64,000 nt of DNA from Leeuwenhoekiella marinoflava DSM 3653. Lineage in GTDB: Bacteria; Bacteroidota; Bacteroidia; Flavobacteriales; Flavobacteriaceae. The position numbers and the translations under genes were made by a program. The notes beneath the pieces are model-generated. The model ran no database searches. It was not told the origin of the DNA and was given only the letters and a program-made list of their open reading frames with translations. The stretch spans positions 124,001 through 188,000 of the forward strand of contig NZ_FQUN01000012.1 of NCBI RefSeq assembly GCF_900129005.1, read 5' to 3'. How positions within the stretch are numbered: the first letter of the stretch is position 1; every line of letters begins with the position of its first letter. This document shows positions 36,156-44,639 of the stretch, one piece after another.

Positions 36156-37385
36156 TTGAATTTTGAATATTTTACAGCTAAACGCATAATTGGCGCTAAG
36201 AAGTATAAAAGTACTGCTTCGACACCTATAATTAAAATTGCAATTATCGCCATTATTCTGGGGATGGTTATGATGATGATTACTATTGCTACCGGTGTGG
36301 GGCTTCAGCAAAAAATAAAAGAAAAGGTTTCTGCTTTTAATGGTGATGTGATTATTTCTCAATTTGATGGAAATAACAGTGATATCACTCTCAATCCTAT
36401 TCCTAAAAATCAACCTTTTTATCCTGATTTTGATGCTGTACCTGAGGTTACTCACGTACAGGTTACTGCTACTAAAGCCGGTGTGATTAGGACTCCAACA
36501 GATTTTGAGGGCATTATTGTAAAAGGGGTGGGAGACGATTACCGCTGGGAGTATATGGAAGACTTTCTCGTAGCAGGAAGAATCCCGGATTATAAAGATA
36601 AATTAAATACTGAAATACTCGTTAGTCAGTATCAAGCCAACCGATTGGGTTTTAAAAATGGCGATAAAGTCATTGTGTTTTTTCTTAAAGAAGATGGAGG
36701 GTTTTTAAACAGAAGGTTCGATATCGTTGGGATCTATAATAGCGGTTTTCAGGAGTTTGATGAGAGCTTCTTATTTGCAGACATTCGTCATATTCAAAAA
36801 CTGAATAATTGGGAAGACGATCAAGTAGGTGCTTTTGAGGTTTTTGTAAATGACTTTGATCGTCTGGATGAAATAGGTACAGAGATCTATCAGAACACCG
36901 ATTCGTTTCTAAATACGATGACTATAACGCAGAAATACTATAGTATTTTTGAGTGGTTGTCGCTGTTTGATTTTAACATCGCACTTATCATCGTTGTGAT
37001 GATTATTGTTGCCGGTATTAATATGATTGTTGCACTTCTTGTATTGATTTTAGAACGTACGCCAATGGTGGGTATTCTTAAAGCACTTGGAGCAAACAAC
37101 TGGAGTATTCGAAAGATATTTATGTACAACGCACTTTATTTAGTAGGGGTTGGATTGTTCTGGGGAAATGTCATAGGTCTTGGCCTGTTGTTTATTCAGA
37201 AGTATTTTGGTCTTATTACACTCAATCCTGAGACCTATTATGTGAGTGAAGCTCCGGTTTACATCGATTGGTATTATATTGTGCTTCTTAATGTGGGGAC
37301 CTTTCTTTTATGTGCGGTAATGCTGCTGGTTCCTTCTTATGTAATTACCCGAATTTCTCCGGTAAAGACCATTAAGTTTGATTGA
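36156..37385 (+). CDS. ABC transporter permease (LolC/LolE-FtsX type)
   Basis: 410 residues: one N-terminal membrane helix (IIKIAIIAIILGMVMMMI), a periplasmic MacB-type core domain (about 60-255), and three helices at the C-terminus (FDFNIALIIVVMIIVAGINMIVALLVLIL; the MYNALYLVGVGLFWGNVIGLGLLF region; and WYYIVLLNVGTFLLCAVML). TTG 36156 gives MNFEYFTAKRI, matching homologues. The family exports lipoproteins (LolCDE) or cell-division signals; the ATPase partner is not adjacent. The divergent namZ-like gene starts just 7 bases away. Confidence 0.9.
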   Translation: MNFEYFTAKRIIGAKKYKSTASTPIIKIAIIAIILGMVMMMITIATGVGLQQKIKEKVSAFNGDVIISQFDGNNSDITLNPIPKNQPFYPDFDAVPEVTHVQVTATKAGVIRTPTDFEGIIVKGVGDDYRWEYMEDFLVAGRIPDYKDKLNTEILVSQYQANRLGFKNGDKVIVFFLKEDGGFLNRRFDIVGIYNSGFQEFDESFLFADIRHIQKLNNWEDDQVGAFEVFVNDFDRLDEIGTEIYQNTDSFLNTMTITQKYYSIFEWLSLFDFNIALIIVVMIIVAGINMIVALLVLILERTPMVGILKALGANNWSIRKIFMYNALYLVGVGLFWGNVIGLGLLFIQKYFGLITLNPETYYVSEAPVYIDWYYIVLLNVGTFLLCAVMLLVPSYVITRISPVKTIKFD

Positions 37386-37394
37386 TTTCTAAGC

Positions 37395-37406
37395 TTTCGC
37401 GAAAGG
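37395..37406. repeat. CTTTCGCGAAAG palindrome
   Basis: A 12-bp perfect palindrome 10 bases after the ABC permease stop. From memory the same word is strongly over-represented in several flavobacterial genomes; here it occurs once in 64 kb. Confidence 0.5.
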
Positions 37407-37518
37407 AAAAGCGTTTCTTTTTACAATTGAGTATTGAGATTTTACAGTTGGGTGAATTTGAATAGTCCGCTTTCTTAAATGTTATCATTTTTGAAATGTA
37501 AGATCAAACCACTCAATT

Positions 37519-38181
37519 ATGGAAACAGCAATTACTATCGCAATTTATATTCACGCATGCTTTGGCGGCATCGGTCTTCTTTCGGGAACGTTGAGTTTAT
37601 TAACTCAGAAAGGAAGTAAAATTCATAGAAAATCAGGGAAGTTTTTTACAGCGGGAATGCTGGTCAGTTCCGGACTTTCATTACCTGTTGCAAGTATGCC
37701 TGGGCACTACAATCCGTTTTTGTTTTTAATTGGTTTGTTTACAATTTATATGGTTCTGGTAGGAAATAGAACTTTGCGTTTTAAATCCAGAAAAGCGGTA
37801 GTTTCTAAAACCGATTGGGGCATCACACTTAGTATGGCGGTGATTGCATTGTTGATGATTGTAAGCGGAGTGCTGGAGGTTTTTGGTAATAAAATCCTTT
37901 TTGTCTTTTTTGGAATTCTAGGTCTCGCTCTTTGCTTTCAGGATTATCGATTTTTAAAGAATCCTTTTCGCACCAAAACAGCTTGGCTTACACAGCATAT
38001 AGGTAAAATTACCGGAGCTTATATCGCATCTGTCACGGCATTTTTAGTAGCAGGAATGCGAATTCCGGGATTATGGGTTTGGATTTTGCCATCTATTATA
38101 GGGAATACCTTTATTGTTTATTATATCATCAAAGTTAAAAAAGGGAGCAAAAGATCAAAGCACAAACTGGTTTCTGAATGA
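37519..38181 (+). CDS. DUF2306-type integral membrane protein
   Basis: 220 residues with about six membrane helices. The first section, HACFGGIGLLSGTLSLLTQKGSKIHRKSGKFF, has the GxxIHRxxG pattern of the DUF2306 group, found in membrane proteins of unknown function. A TM-rich remainder follows, with WLTQHIGKITGAY. The near-consensus -7 element CATTTTTG is at 37487-37494. The tail is basic (KKGSKRSKHKL). Confidence 0.8.
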   Translation: METAITIAIYIHACFGGIGLLSGTLSLLTQKGSKIHRKSGKFFTAGMLVSSGLSLPVASMPGHYNPFLFLIGLFTIYMVLVGNRTLRFKSRKAVVSKTDWGITLSMAVIALLMIVSGVLEVFGNKILFVFFGILGLALCFQDYRFLKNPFRTKTAWLTQHIGKITGAYIASVTAFLVAGMRIPGLWVWILPSIIGNTFIVYYIIKVKKGSKRSKHKLVSE

Positions 38182-38339
38182 TAAGAAAAATGATTATCAA
38201 ATTTCAGGTTGAAAAATCAAAATGTTGTTAAATCGGTAGAAAAATTCGTTTTTAATTTTTATTTTTTAAGAATAGATAACAGAAGTTGGTTTTGGTTAAA
38301 AATTACTCAAAAAAACTTCTTCTTAAAAATCCCGACTTT

Positions 38340-39320
38340 ATGCATTATGCCGAAACCATTTTAGAAACAATAGGCAATACTCCACTCGTAAAACTAAACA
38401 AGCTTACAGCGGAATTACCGTGTTTGGTTTTGGCGAAATATGAGACATTCAATCCGGGGAATTCTGTAAAAGATAGAATGGCGCTTAAGATGGTTGAAGC
38501 GGCCGAAGCTTCAGGCGAACTAAAGCCCGGCGGGACTATTATTGAAGGGACTTCCGGGAATACAGGAATGGGCTTGGCGTTGGTTGCTATTGTGAAAGGT
38601 TATAAGATGATCTGTGTTATTTCTGATAAGCAGAGTAAAGAAAAGATAGATATTCTCAAAGCGGTAGGATGTGAGGTCGTGGTTTGTCCCACAGCGGTAG
38701 CACCAGATGATCCGCAATCGTATTACAGCACTTCAAAACGTTTGGCGCAAGAAACGCCCAACTCGTGGTATGTAAATCAATATGACAATCCAGCGAATAC
38801 TCAGGCACATTTTGAATCTACAGGACCTGAAATTTGGAAGCAAACAGACGGTAAAGTCACCCATTTTGTTACTGGAGTAGGGACAGGAGGAACCATATCT
38901 GGAGTGGGCAGATTTTTAAAAATGAAAAACCCTAATATCAAAATATGGGGAATTGACACCTATGGTTCGGTGTTTAAGAAATATCACGAAACCGGAATTT
39001 TTGATGAGAATGAAATTTACCCGTATATAACAGAAGGAATAGGAGAAGATATTTTACCCAAGAATGTAGATTTTCATATTATCGATGGCTTTACTAAAGT
39101 AACCGATAAAGATGCTGCGGTTTATACGCAGCGCCTTGCGAAAGAAGAAGGTTTCTTTTTGGGGAATTCTGCAGGAGCAGCAATAAAAGGGTTACTGCAA
39201 TTAAAAGAACATTTTAAAGAAGGTGATGTAGTAGTAATCCTTTTTCATGACCACGGAAGCCGCTATGTGGGTAAAATGTATAGTGACAATTGGATGCGCG
39301 AAAAAGGATTTATAGATTGA
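38340..39320 (+). CDS. PLP-dependent cysteine synthase / cystathionine beta-synthase family protein
   Basis: 326 residues of the fold-type II PLP family. The PLP lysine is Lys44 in NSVKDRM; the substrate loop is TSGNTG (71-76); the phosphate loop is GTGGTISGVG. The long VAPDDPQSYYSTSKRLAQETPNSWYVNQYDNPAN section and EGIGEDILPKN fit the cystathionine beta-synthase catalytic core more than CysK. So it makes cysteine from O-acetylserine or condenses homocysteine with serine. ATG 38340 gives MHYAETILETIGNTPL; an upstream TTG at 38286 adds 18 residues. Confidence 0.9.
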   Translation: MHYAETILETIGNTPLVKLNKLTAELPCLVLAKYETFNPGNSVKDRMALKMVEAAEASGELKPGGTIIEGTSGNTGMGLALVAIVKGYKMICVISDKQSKEKIDILKAVGCEVVVCPTAVAPDDPQSYYSTSKRLAQETPNSWYVNQYDNPANTQAHFESTGPEIWKQTDGKVTHFVTGVGTGGTISGVGRFLKMKNPNIKIWGIDTYGSVFKKYHETGIFDENEIYPYITEGIGEDILPKNVDFHIIDGFTKVTDKDAAVYTQRLAKEEGFFLGNSAGAAIKGLLQLKEHFKEGDVVVILFHDHGSRYVGKMYSDNWMREKGFID

Positions 39321-39332
39321 TTTAGACTCCTA

Positions 39333-39860
39333 TTAGCTGTCTTCGCGTGTCATAGTCATACCTTGTATTTTATAATCAGCATCTTCCTTATTCTTTTTTA
39401 CTACTAATACAGAACCGTTATACGTTTCGGTGTTTCCTTCTTTAGTTTTAATAGTATATCTAAGCGGCATTTTTACATCTGTACCTTCTGCACCATTAAT
39501 TACTTCGGGATCTTTAGTGAAACTTAAAGTAACTGTTTCAATATTTGAATGTTTTTCGGCAAATTCAGAAGACGTACCACGATTGCTTGTTCGAGACATT
39601 TCTTCATAGGCTGCAGTCATTTCTCCGCGTTTTAATGCATCAAAATAATCATTAATTACTTTTTTAGCGCTGTTTATTTCTACTAGATTTTCTGGATGAT
39701 CAGTTTCATCTGTTCCTGATGTTTGATACATGTCTTCTGGTGTAACTTGCTCAGATTGAGTTTCAAGATCCACTTCACCATTGTCTGATGTTTTGCGATC
39801 TACACAAGATGTAAAAATTAAGCTAGCAGCAAATGCTACAGTTAAAATTGAATTTTTCAT
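39333..39860 (-). CDS. Lipoprotein of unknown function, possibly NTF2-like
   Basis: 175-residue lipoprotein: lipobox FTSC (Cys19), an acidic linker, then a domain starting INSAKKVINDYFDALKRGEMTAAYEEMSR. That opening, with a helix followed by a twisted beta-sheet (VTLSFTKDP, MPLRYTIKTKEGNTETYNGSVLVVKK), looks like an NTF2-like or DUF4878-like fold. The family is not certain. It is convergent with the cysteine synthase gene, 12 bases apart. Confidence 0.72.
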   Translation of the reverse strand: MKNSILTVAFAASLIFTSCVDRKTSDNGEVDLETQSEQVTPEDMYQTSGTDETDHPENLVEINSAKKVINDYFDALKRGEMTAAYEEMSRTSNRGTSSEFAEKHSNIETVTLSFTKDPEVINGAEGTDVKMPLRYTIKTKEGNTETYNGSVLVVKKNKEDADYKIQGMTMTREDS

Positions 39861-39946
39861 AGTTGCTTTTTGTTTTTTTTAAAATTACAGAGGCTTAAGT
39901 GTTGAGGCTATTAAGATTATGCTAAAATTGCTTTAACTTTAAGCCA

Positions 39947-41239
39947 ATGAAAGAGACATTTTTACATCATCTCTGGAAATACCGAAAATTTGAAGGTGCA
40001 GCTTCGTCTTCAAAGCTAAAAACGGTATGCGGTAAAGAACTTCAGATTGTAAAGACAGGGATACACAATGAACTTGCCGGCCCCGATTTTTTTAATGCTC
40101 AAGTGAGAATTGATGATCAGTTATGGGCTGGAAATGTTGAGGTTCATATTAAAAGTTCTGATTGGTATTTGCATAACCACGAGCAAGACGCAGCTTATGA
40201 AAATGTAATTTTGCACGTTGTTTGGGAAGATGATTGTTCAGTTTTTGATAAAGCTGATGTAGCGATCCCAACCCTTATTCTGAGTGATAAAGTGAATAAG
40301 GAGTTGTTGAATAGTTACTGGCAGTTATTAGAATTTAAAGTTTATAACTTTATCAATTGTGAATCCCGGTTTCAAGAAGTTCCTGAGTTTTTGTTTGAAA
40401 ATTGGATGGAACGCTTGTTTTTTGAACGTTTAGAACGAAAAGTATTGCAGGTCGAAAGCTTACTCGCTATTAAGAATGGAGATTGGGAAGCTGTTTTGTT
40501 TGCTATGCTTGCCCGAAACTTTGGTACGGTAATCAATGCGGATGCTTTCGAAGCTTTAGCTTCAGTAATAGATTTTAAAATTATAAGAAAGTTAAGTTCG
40601 CAGAAAGGTCAGTTAGAGGCTGTACTGCTAGGACTTGCAGGCTTATTGCATGAAGAAGCCAATGAGCAACAAATACGAGATTGGAATGCAGACTTTAAAT
40701 ACAATCAGCATAAATATGATTTAGTCTCCGGTATCGATCAGAAAGTTCAGTTCTTTAAATTGCGCCCGCCTAATTTTCCTACCATTCGTATTTCTCAACT
40801 TGCAAAATTATATGAATTGAAAGCTAATTTATTTAGTCAGGTTTTGGTAGCAAAAACACGAGATGAGTTGCAAGAGTTGTTTAAAGCGAATACTTCAGGT
40901 TATTGGGAAACCCATTATAATTTTGGTAAAAATCATAAAAAACGATCTAAACATACAACGTCAGCGTTTATCGATATTTTGATCATCAATACATTAGTTC
41001 CTCTAAAGTTTGCTTATGCTAAAAGGCAGGGACAAGTAATAGAAGAAGACTTGGTCAACTTGATGTTAAGCCTTCCGCAAGAAAAGAATTCTATAATAGC
41101 CGGGTTTTCAAAATTGAAATCTATTAAAAAAGATGCTTTGCACAGTCAGGCATTGATTCAGCTTAAAAAAACCTACTGTGATCAAAATCAATGTTTGCGT
41201 TGTCAGATAGGTAATTATTTGCTCAATGAAGCGGGATAA
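39947..41239 (+). CDS. DUF2851 family protein
   Basis: 430 residues of DUF2851, a Bacteroidota-specific family without known function. The N-terminal FLHHLWKYRKF, GIHNELAGPDFFNAQVRID and NVEVHIKSSDWYLHNHEQD are family hallmarks. The C-terminal cysteines CDQNQCLRCQIGNYLL suggest a metal-binding knuckle. A near-consensus -7 element TAAAATTG (39923-39930) lies before it. Confidence 0.9.
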   Translation: MKETFLHHLWKYRKFEGAASSSKLKTVCGKELQIVKTGIHNELAGPDFFNAQVRIDDQLWAGNVEVHIKSSDWYLHNHEQDAAYENVILHVVWEDDCSVFDKADVAIPTLILSDKVNKELLNSYWQLLEFKVYNFINCESRFQEVPEFLFENWMERLFFERLERKVLQVESLLAIKNGDWEAVLFAMLARNFGTVINADAFEALASVIDFKIIRKLSSQKGQLEAVLLGLAGLLHEEANEQQIRDWNADFKYNQHKYDLVSGIDQKVQFFKLRPPNFPTIRISQLAKLYELKANLFSQVLVAKTRDELQELFKANTSGYWETHYNFGKNHKKRSKHTTSAFIDILIINTLVPLKFAYAKRQGQVIEEDLVNLMLSLPQEKNSIIAGFSKLKSIKKDALHSQALIQLKKTYCDQNQCLRCQIGNYLLNEAG

Positions 41240-41294
41240 TGAATCAAAGGCTTTACTTTAGCAGTTATACGTTTTGTAAATACGAGTAGTTATT

Positions 41295-41513
41295 ATGCAT
41301 AAATTGCGTCATTTTTTTGAAAGAAACGGTTTTTACGTTTCGTCTCGACTGGCAGATCGAATGGGAATACGTGCTAAGCATGTACGTTTGTTTTTCATTT
41401 ACCTTTCTTTTGCGACTGCAGGATTGGGATTCGCTTTTTATCTCGTTTTAGCATTCTGGCTTAAGCTTAAAGATCTGGTTTATACGAAGCGGACTTCTGT
41501 ATTTGATTTGTAA
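41295..41513 (+). CDS. PspC domain protein
   Basis: 72 residues consisting of one PspC-type domain: the basic MHKLRHFFERNGFYVSSRLADRMGIRAKHVRLFFIYLSF and one to two membrane helices. PspC is a stress-related membrane protein that can act in the phage-shock response; here it is a minimal version. It starts 6 bases upstream of the K+ channel gene, so both are probably co-transcribed. Confidence 0.85.
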   Translation: MHKLRHFFERNGFYVSSRLADRMGIRAKHVRLFFIYLSFATAGLGFAFYLVLAFWLKLKDLVYTKRTSVFDL

Positions 41514-41519
41514 TCGCCT

Positions 41520-42527
41520 ATGCTCAAAATATTTAAAAACCGAATGTATATAGCCTTATTGCTTATAATGAGTATGCTGGCTATGGGGATTTTTGGTTTT
41601 CGGTTTTTTGCTGAATATACCTGGACAGATGCTGTCTACATGACGATGATAACCATCAGTACCGTAGGATTTGGAGAAGTACAGCCCTTAAATGATACTG
41701 CAAAAGTTTTTACGGTGATTTTAATTCTGGTAAGTGTTGTTGTTGTGGGTTATGCGATTTCAATTATAACAGAATATATTTTAAGCCGAAGTAATTTTGA
41801 ACTTATAAAACAACGCAGCGTGCAGAAAAAAATAGATAAGTTGAATAACCACGTGATCATTGTGGGTTATGGTCGTAACGGTAAACAGGCAGCTCAAAAG
41901 TTAATGACATACCATAAACCTTTTGTGGTAATTGAGCTTGATGAAGAAGTCGTAAATAAATTTCAATCTGACGATATACCTTTTGTCACCGGTAATGCCA
42001 ATGAAGATGAGATTTTAATGGCGGCGGGCGTAGCGCGTGCTGCAACCTTGATATCTGCGTTGCCTAAAGATTCTGATAATTTGTTTGTGGTGCTTTCTGC
42101 ACGTCAGATTAACGCAAAAATGAAGATTATTAGTAGAGCCTCAGAAGAAACCACCTACCAAAAGTTAAAATTCGCCGGCGCAAATAATGTGATTATGCCC
42201 GATAAGATAGGCGGTGATCATATGGCTTCTCTCGTTGTGGTACCCGATTTGCTTGAATTCTTAGATCATTTACAAGTTGCAACAGGTGGGCGTGTGAACG
42301 TTCAGCAAATAAATTATGATGCTGTTTGTCCTGATCATAAGAGTCGTGCCATAAGAGATATTGATCTTAGAAATCGTACCGGGTGCTCAATAATAGGCTA
42401 CAAGGCACCTGACGGAAATTATATCATAAATCCCGAAGCTTCTTTACTCTTAGAAAAAGATTCTATACTTATTGTTATAGGTAGGCCAGAACAGATAGAA
42501 AAATTACATAAAGAATTTGCGATTTAG
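41520..42527 (+). CDS. Potassium channel with RCK (TrkA-N/TrkA-C) domain
   Basis: 335 residues: two membrane helices framing a pore loop with the K+ selectivity filter TVGFG (residues 48-52), then an RCK domain. The Rossmann motif is VIIVGYGRNGKQAAQKL, followed by VVIELDEE and GNANEDEILMAAGV. The C-terminal TrkA-C domain has CSIIGYKAPDGNYIINPE. It works as a ligand-gated K+ channel, probably tetrameric. Confidence 0.92.
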   Translation: MLKIFKNRMYIALLLIMSMLAMGIFGFRFFAEYTWTDAVYMTMITISTVGFGEVQPLNDTAKVFTVILILVSVVVVGYAISIITEYILSRSNFELIKQRSVQKKIDKLNNHVIIVGYGRNGKQAAQKLMTYHKPFVVIELDEEVVNKFQSDDIPFVTGNANEDEILMAAGVARAATLISALPKDSDNLFVVLSARQINAKMKIISRASEETTYQKLKFAGANNVIMPDKIGGDHMASLVVVPDLLEFLDHLQVATGGRVNVQQINYDAVCPDHKSRAIRDIDLRNRTGCSIIGYKAPDGNYIINPEASLLLEKDSILIVIGRPEQIEKLHKEFAI

Positions 42528-42620
42528 TAGTATGTTTACAGGATGTCGAAGAAAGCGATGAAAATAATGTGATGTTTTTCGCTTTATTCTAGTTTTAATT
42601 TAACGATTTTGCTTTTTTTT

Positions 42621-44303
42621 ATGAAACACCTATTCGCTTCCGTTTTTATCTTTTTTTCGGTTTTCCAGGTTACAGCTCAAGAAGTTGAGGTTGGAATAGA
42701 TCAAAAAATTGATCAGGCTTTTTCGCCTATTTCAGATTTCTTTTCAAATATTGTTTTCTTTAATGTATTTGGAATTCCTTTCATACTAATTCTTCTGGTC
42801 TTTAGTGCTTTTTTCTTTACTATTTATTTTGGCTTTCCTAACTTCAGATATTTCTGGCGTGCTATTCAGACTGTGCGTGGTAAATATGAAGATATAGAAA
42901 ATCACGGAGCTCAGGTTCTGTATGGAGAGGAGGGGATTGCTAATGGAGTAGATTTAAACAATGTAAATCTAGAGCAGCATATAGAGACTCTTGATAATGA
43001 TTTAGCAGTAAATGGAGATATAGTAGATACTATTAGAGATGAGTCTTCTGCTGGAGAAGTAAGTCATTTTCAGGCTTTGGCTACTGCTGTTTCTGGTACG
43101 GTAGGTAATGGTAATATAGCAGGTGTGGCGCTTGCAATTGCATTAGGAGGTCCGGGAGCAACATTCTGGATGATTGTTTGTGGATTATTAGGTATGTCTA
43201 CCAAGTTTGTAGAATGTACCTTAGGAGTTCAATACCGTGATGTGGGGGAAGATGGTACAGTTTATGGCGGGCCAATGTATTATCTGACTAAAGGTCTTAA
43301 AGAGAAAGGCTTTGCTGTTTTAGGGAAAATAGCGGCAGTGATCTTTGCCATTTTTTGTGTCGGGGGTTCATTTGGTGGTGGTAACGCTGCTCAGAGTAAT
43401 CAGGCTACAATTGTATTGAAAGAACTATTTAATTTTCAAAGTGCAGGTGCTGGTTTTTGGATTGGTATTGTGATAGCGATTTTGGTTGGAATAATTATAA
43501 TTGGTGGAATCAAGCGTATTGCTCAGGTAACTGAAAAGGTTGTTCCTTTTATGGCAATAATGTATCTGGCTGCTTGTACCTATATTATAGGTTCTAATTA
43601 TAGTTATATAGATGACGCGTTTGCTTTAATATTGGAAGAGGCTTTTAAGCCTACTGCAATAGGAGTGGGAAGCTTGATTGGAGTTCTCCTGATAGGATTT
43701 AAAAGAGCGGCTTTCTCTAACGAAGCAGGAGCGGGTTCTGCTTCTATAGCCCATTCTGCAGTTCGTACAAAGTATTCCGCAAGTGAGGGATTGGTTGCTT
43801 TACTAGAACCATTTATTGATACCGTTGTTATTTGTACAATGACAGCTTTGGTGATTATTATCTTCAATTTTGGAGGCTATTTTGAGTACGGTGGTGATGG
43901 TTCAGGCGCTGTGATTATAGATGGTCTTTCTTACGAAGGAGCGGGTATTACTTCAAAAGCTTTTCATGAGTATATTCCATATTCTAATATATTTTTAACG
44001 GTAGCTGTGGTTTTATTTGCAGTGTCTACGATGATTTCTTGGTCATATTACGGATTACAATCTTGGAAATTTCTTTTTGGTAGAGGAAAGGTTGCAGATC
44101 TTGTTTACAAACTGTTATTTCTAACATTTATAGTGATCGGTTCAGCGGCAAATATGGGGTCGATTTGGGCATTTTCTGACGCGATGATCTTCGCGATGAT
44201 ATTCCCTAATATGATAGGTTTATTCTTTTTATTCCCAGTGGTAAAGAAACAGTTAGACAGATACCTTGCAGCAATTAAATTGAAAAAAGATGCGATAAGT
44301 TAA
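42621..44303 (+). CDS. Alanine/glycine:cation symporter (AGCS), copy 1
   Basis: 560 residues of the AGCS family, about ten membrane helices, with an N-terminal signal-like segment (MKHLFASVFIFFSVFQVTAQ). The substrate and Na+ section reads TVGNGNIAGVALAIALGGPGATFWM. Further motifs are GGSFGGGNAAQSNQ and FSNEAGAGSASIAHSA. An unusually long polar stretch (about residues 94-146) lies between the first membrane helix and the GNIAGVA core. Substrate is likely Ala/Gly with Na+. ATG 42621 is preferred to TTG 42609. It is paralogous to the next gene. Confidence 0.93.
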   Translation: MKHLFASVFIFFSVFQVTAQEVEVGIDQKIDQAFSPISDFFSNIVFFNVFGIPFILILLVFSAFFFTIYFGFPNFRYFWRAIQTVRGKYEDIENHGAQVLYGEEGIANGVDLNNVNLEQHIETLDNDLAVNGDIVDTIRDESSAGEVSHFQALATAVSGTVGNGNIAGVALAIALGGPGATFWMIVCGLLGMSTKFVECTLGVQYRDVGEDGTVYGGPMYYLTKGLKEKGFAVLGKIAAVIFAIFCVGGSFGGGNAAQSNQATIVLKELFNFQSAGAGFWIGIVIAILVGIIIIGGIKRIAQVTEKVVPFMAIMYLAACTYIIGSNYSYIDDAFALILEEAFKPTAIGVGSLIGVLLIGFKRAAFSNEAGAGSASIAHSAVRTKYSASEGLVALLEPFIDTVVICTMTALVIIIFNFGGYFEYGGDGSGAVIIDGLSYEGAGITSKAFHEYIPYSNIFLTVAVVLFAVSTMISWSYYGLQSWKFLFGRGKVADLVYKLLFLTFIVIGSAANMGSIWAFSDAMIFAMIFPNMIGLFFLFPVVKKQLDRYLAAIKLKKDAIS

Positions 44304-44331
44304 TGTTTAAGTATTAGAATTATGATTTTTA

Positions 44332-44370
44332 AAAGCCCTGTTTGACCTTTATTGAGCAGGGCTTTTTTGT
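44332..44370 (+). terminator. Rho-independent terminator of AGCS copy 1
   Basis: AAAAGCCCTG / CAGGGCTTTT, a 10-bp stem, then TTG. Confidence 0.88.
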
Positions 44371-44475
44371 ATTCTTAAATAGATGTATTGAAACAATGAT
44401 TTTAAGTAATAAGCTAAAAGATTCTTTGAATTATTCTTTGTAAATGGAGAGTTTCTCCTCTTTTTTAACGGCGTT

Positions 44476-44483
44476 TATCTTTG
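44476..44483 (+). promoter_or_regulatory. Promoter -7 element for AGCS copy 2
   Basis: TATCTTTG, exact TAnnTTTG match. The start codon at 44640 is about 150 nt downstream, leaving a long leader that holds two hairpins. Confidence 0.6.
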
Positions 44484-44518
44484 AAAAAGGCTATTTTTTT
44501 AGCATCTTGCTGGCTTTA

Positions 44519-44556
44519 CTCGAAAATCGAGATTGAATACTTCGAGGCTTGCCTCG
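44519..44556. repeat. Paired hairpins (REP-like) in the AGCS copy 2 leader
   Basis: Two adjacent stem-loops: CTCGA AAA TCGAG (44519-44531) and CGAGGC TT GCCTCG (44543-44556). They resemble palindromic repeat elements of flavobacterial genomes, though only one copy is seen here. They fall within the frame of a longer open reading frame from 44481, which is not used as start. Confidence 0.5.
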
Positions 44557-44639
44557 GTGTAGACTGTTGTTTTATGTTAATGCTTTGTGGGTTTTCCTCA
44601 AGGTTTTTTTACTCCAAAATTTATTTTAAAAATATTCTT

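Noticed and set aside
44481-44639. N-terminal extension of AGCS copy 2 from ATG 44481
   Set aside because: It runs through two palindromic hairpins and codes for a Cys-rich segment; ATG 44640 starts a proper signal-like helix.
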